Assembly: GCF_032813545.1 (NCBI RefSeq)
Contig: NZ_CP136520.1
Coordinates: forward strand, 4,210,001 to 4,274,000
Reading direction: 5' to 3'
From: Nodosilinea sp. E11
Lineage (GTDB): Bacteria; Cyanobacteriota; Cyanobacteriia; Phormidesmidales; Phormidesmidaceae
Length of the DNA stretch: 64,000 bases
A model generated the notes under the pieces. That model worked only from the letters and a program-made list of their open reading frames with translations, had not been told where the DNA came from and made no database searches. This document shows, piece after piece, positions 62,807 to 64,000 of this stretch (position 1 is its first letter; the number at the start of each line of letters is the position of its first letter). Made by a program: the position numbers and the translations under genes.

Positions 62807-63432
62807 AGGAAATGGCTAGGAGGAACGATTACCTCCCCGACTTTAGCAAACCGATGCTTCCTTCCGCAGCTGTGGAATTGATAATTGCTTTAGGTGTATA
62901 AAAAAGTTGATATCTTAGTCGTCCTAATTACTGATTAGAAAGCGGCAACTTAGAATATTATGATGACTTGTAATTATAGGCGTTGGTTAAACACAACAAC
63001 ACCCAAGCTAATATCCAAAGAACTTCCTGCATCTTGTTTAGCCTGTTTGGAGATGAAGAACAAAACTGTGGCCTCAGTGAGGAACTATTTTTGTCCTTAA
63101 AGCTCCCATTTGCCTACTTAAGGAAGGGTTGAATTAAGTCTTGGGTGTTGCTGGTTAAACGAGACAGATGTAAAACTAACAGCAGCTTCACTCCTTTTTC
63201 TGTGTGGACTTGGCTGTTTTACCTGCCAGGGGAGCCTTGCTGGCTCCACATTCAATATAAATCCTCTAGGGGCTGTTCTTTGGCTTTGAAATGATAGTTA
63301 ACAGTGCAGAGATGGGCGCTCTTGTTAAGGCTTGAAAAAGAAATTTCTGCAAGAAATTTCTCTAGCAAAACAAAATTTTGAGCGGTTTCTGTAGGGTCGC
63401 TGTGGGCTAGGCACTCACGGTTGCCTCAAGGG
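62807..63432. other. 626-bp intergenic region
   Basis: No coding sequence was seen. The region is AT-rich and contains a perfect hairpin GGAGCC-TTGCT-GGCTCC at 63232-63248 and two identical 10-bp palindromes AGAAATTTCT at 63339-63348 and 63352-63361, spaced 13 bp apart. The second group may be an operator or part of the end of the CBS-domain gene transcript. The apa promoter should be near 62830-62940. Confidence 0.5.
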
Positions 63433-64000
63433 TTAGCGCTCTGCGGGCCAGTTAAAGCCACGGGTGCGTAAAATTTGCCGTCCGCGCTGGCGGGCCATTT
63501 TTTGAAGGTCAATGCTCAAGTCGGTCTCATCGACAATTTCTCCGGTGAGCACTTCGAGGGCGTCTTCGAGGGTAACCACGCCAGACACACCGCCGTACTC
63601 GTCTACCACCACCGCTAGGTGTTCGCGGGCGGTTTGAAAGTCTTGCAGCAGTTTGTCGGCTCGTTCGCTTTCGGCTACAAAGCGCACCGGGCGGGCGACC
63701 TGGCTGAGCAACTGATGGCCCTGGCCGCGAATGAGGGCGGTAAGCAGCTCGTTTTTGAGCACCAGCCCTACAATGCGATCAATATCGTTGTCAATTACTA
63801 AAATGCGGCTGTGCTGGGAGCTGAGGATTTGCTCTTGGGCTGCGGCAATGGTCAGATCGCCGGGCAGGTGGGTAATGGCGACCCGAGGCGTCATGATGTT
63901 GACCGATTTCATATCGTTGAGGCGAAACACCCGGCGAATCATCTCGGCTTCGTCGGCTTCGATAATGCCCTCCTGGTGGCCAATGGCAGCCATGAGCTTG
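63433..64000 (-). CDS. CBS-domain membrane protein of the CNNM/CorC (hemolysin-like) family, partial
   Basis: The frame runs off the right edge, so only the C-terminal 189 residues are seen and the membrane DUF21 part is outside. Visible are the linker helix EGIIEADEAEMIRRVFRLND, the hallmark MTPRV, and two CBS motifs (HSRILVIDNDIDRIVGLVLK; HLAVVVDEYGGVSGVVTLED), ending in ALEVLTGEIVDETD. These proteins are proposed Mg2+/metal exporters regulated by nucleotide binding to the CBS pair. The C-terminal CorC_HlyC domain is short or absent; the protein ends soon after with RGFNWPAER. Confidence 0.88.
   Translation of the reverse strand, partial: KLMAAIGHQEGIIEADEAEMIRRVFRLNDMKSVNIMTPRVAITHLPGDLTIAAAQEQILSSQHSRILVIDNDIDRIVGLVLKNELLTALIRGQGHQLLSQVARPVRFVAESERADKLLQDFQTAREHLAVVVDEYGGVSGVVTLEDALEVLTGEIVDETDLSIDLQKMARQRGRQILRTRGFNWPAER

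Overview
The window is a 64 kb piece of chromosome from a cyanobacterium, most likely a filamentous, motile and gas-vacuolate one (Leptolyngbya/Nodosilinea-like; the genus is an inference). The evidence is the very frequent HIP1 octamer GCGATCGC, a Psb34 (ssl1498-type) photosystem gene, a stand-alone carotenoid-binding domain of the orange carotenoid protein family, a ferredoxin-type vinyl reductase of chlorophyll synthesis, a gas vesicle cluster and an hpsABCD hormogonium polysaccharide/pseudopilin operon. Most of the window is ordinary housekeeping chromosome. I saw no insertion sequence, prophage, CRISPR array or rRNA.

Left part (1-13.5 kb): 3' end of lpxD, a hypothetical gene, lexA with a readable self-regulated promoter (a cyanobacterial LexA box on the -10), sigA, a long intergenic region with a nested palindromic repeat, cysE, a secreted protein, an unlisted 51-residue two-helix membrane protein, a bactofilin, a helical carotenoid protein behind two leader hairpins, an ABC-2 ATPase, aroC, an M23 peptidase, an MBL-fold protein, psb34 and a helicase-like protein.

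Middle (13.6-37 kb): rpsU, a lipoprotein phosphoesterase, a divergent group of membrane genes (SpoIIM / membrane protein / RDD) followed by a YugP-type zinc peptidase, an epimerase, pdxH, tldD with a short Uma2-like gene overlapping its stop, a DUF3611 gene, fabG, the hpsA-B-C-D operon, a hypothetical gene that looks frameshifted, the vinyl reductase, and a Ser/Thr kinase with a WD40 propeller.

Gas vesicle region (37.4-46.7 kb): gvpA, a gvpC-like gene, gvpN, gvpJ, a small ORF and gvpK run leftward. gvpF/L and gvpG lie about 4 kb away on the other strand, beyond a TPR gene remnant, a glutamine synthetase-like gene and a lipoprotein solute-binding gene. The main oddity is that the GvpC-like protein and GvpN each carry a long low-complexity linker and the same C-terminal winged-helix-like domain. 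I know of no such domain in canonical GvpC or GvpN.

Right part (46.7-64 kb): tRNA-Gln, a DUF3095 (nucleotide cyclase-like) gene, argJ, a minC-minD-minE-ferredoxin operon, a 6S RNA candidate, an active/inactive pair of M16 peptidases, a TSUP transporter, a phosphoesterase, an acyltransferase plus alpha/beta-hydrolase pair that resembles a split plant phytyl ester synthase, rlmN, an SPFH protein, an Ap4A phosphorylase and a partial CBS-domain membrane protein at the edge. Start codons were moved downstream from the longest open frame wherever family alignment or a ribosome binding site argued for it. All family calls rest on recalled motifs and were not checked by database search.
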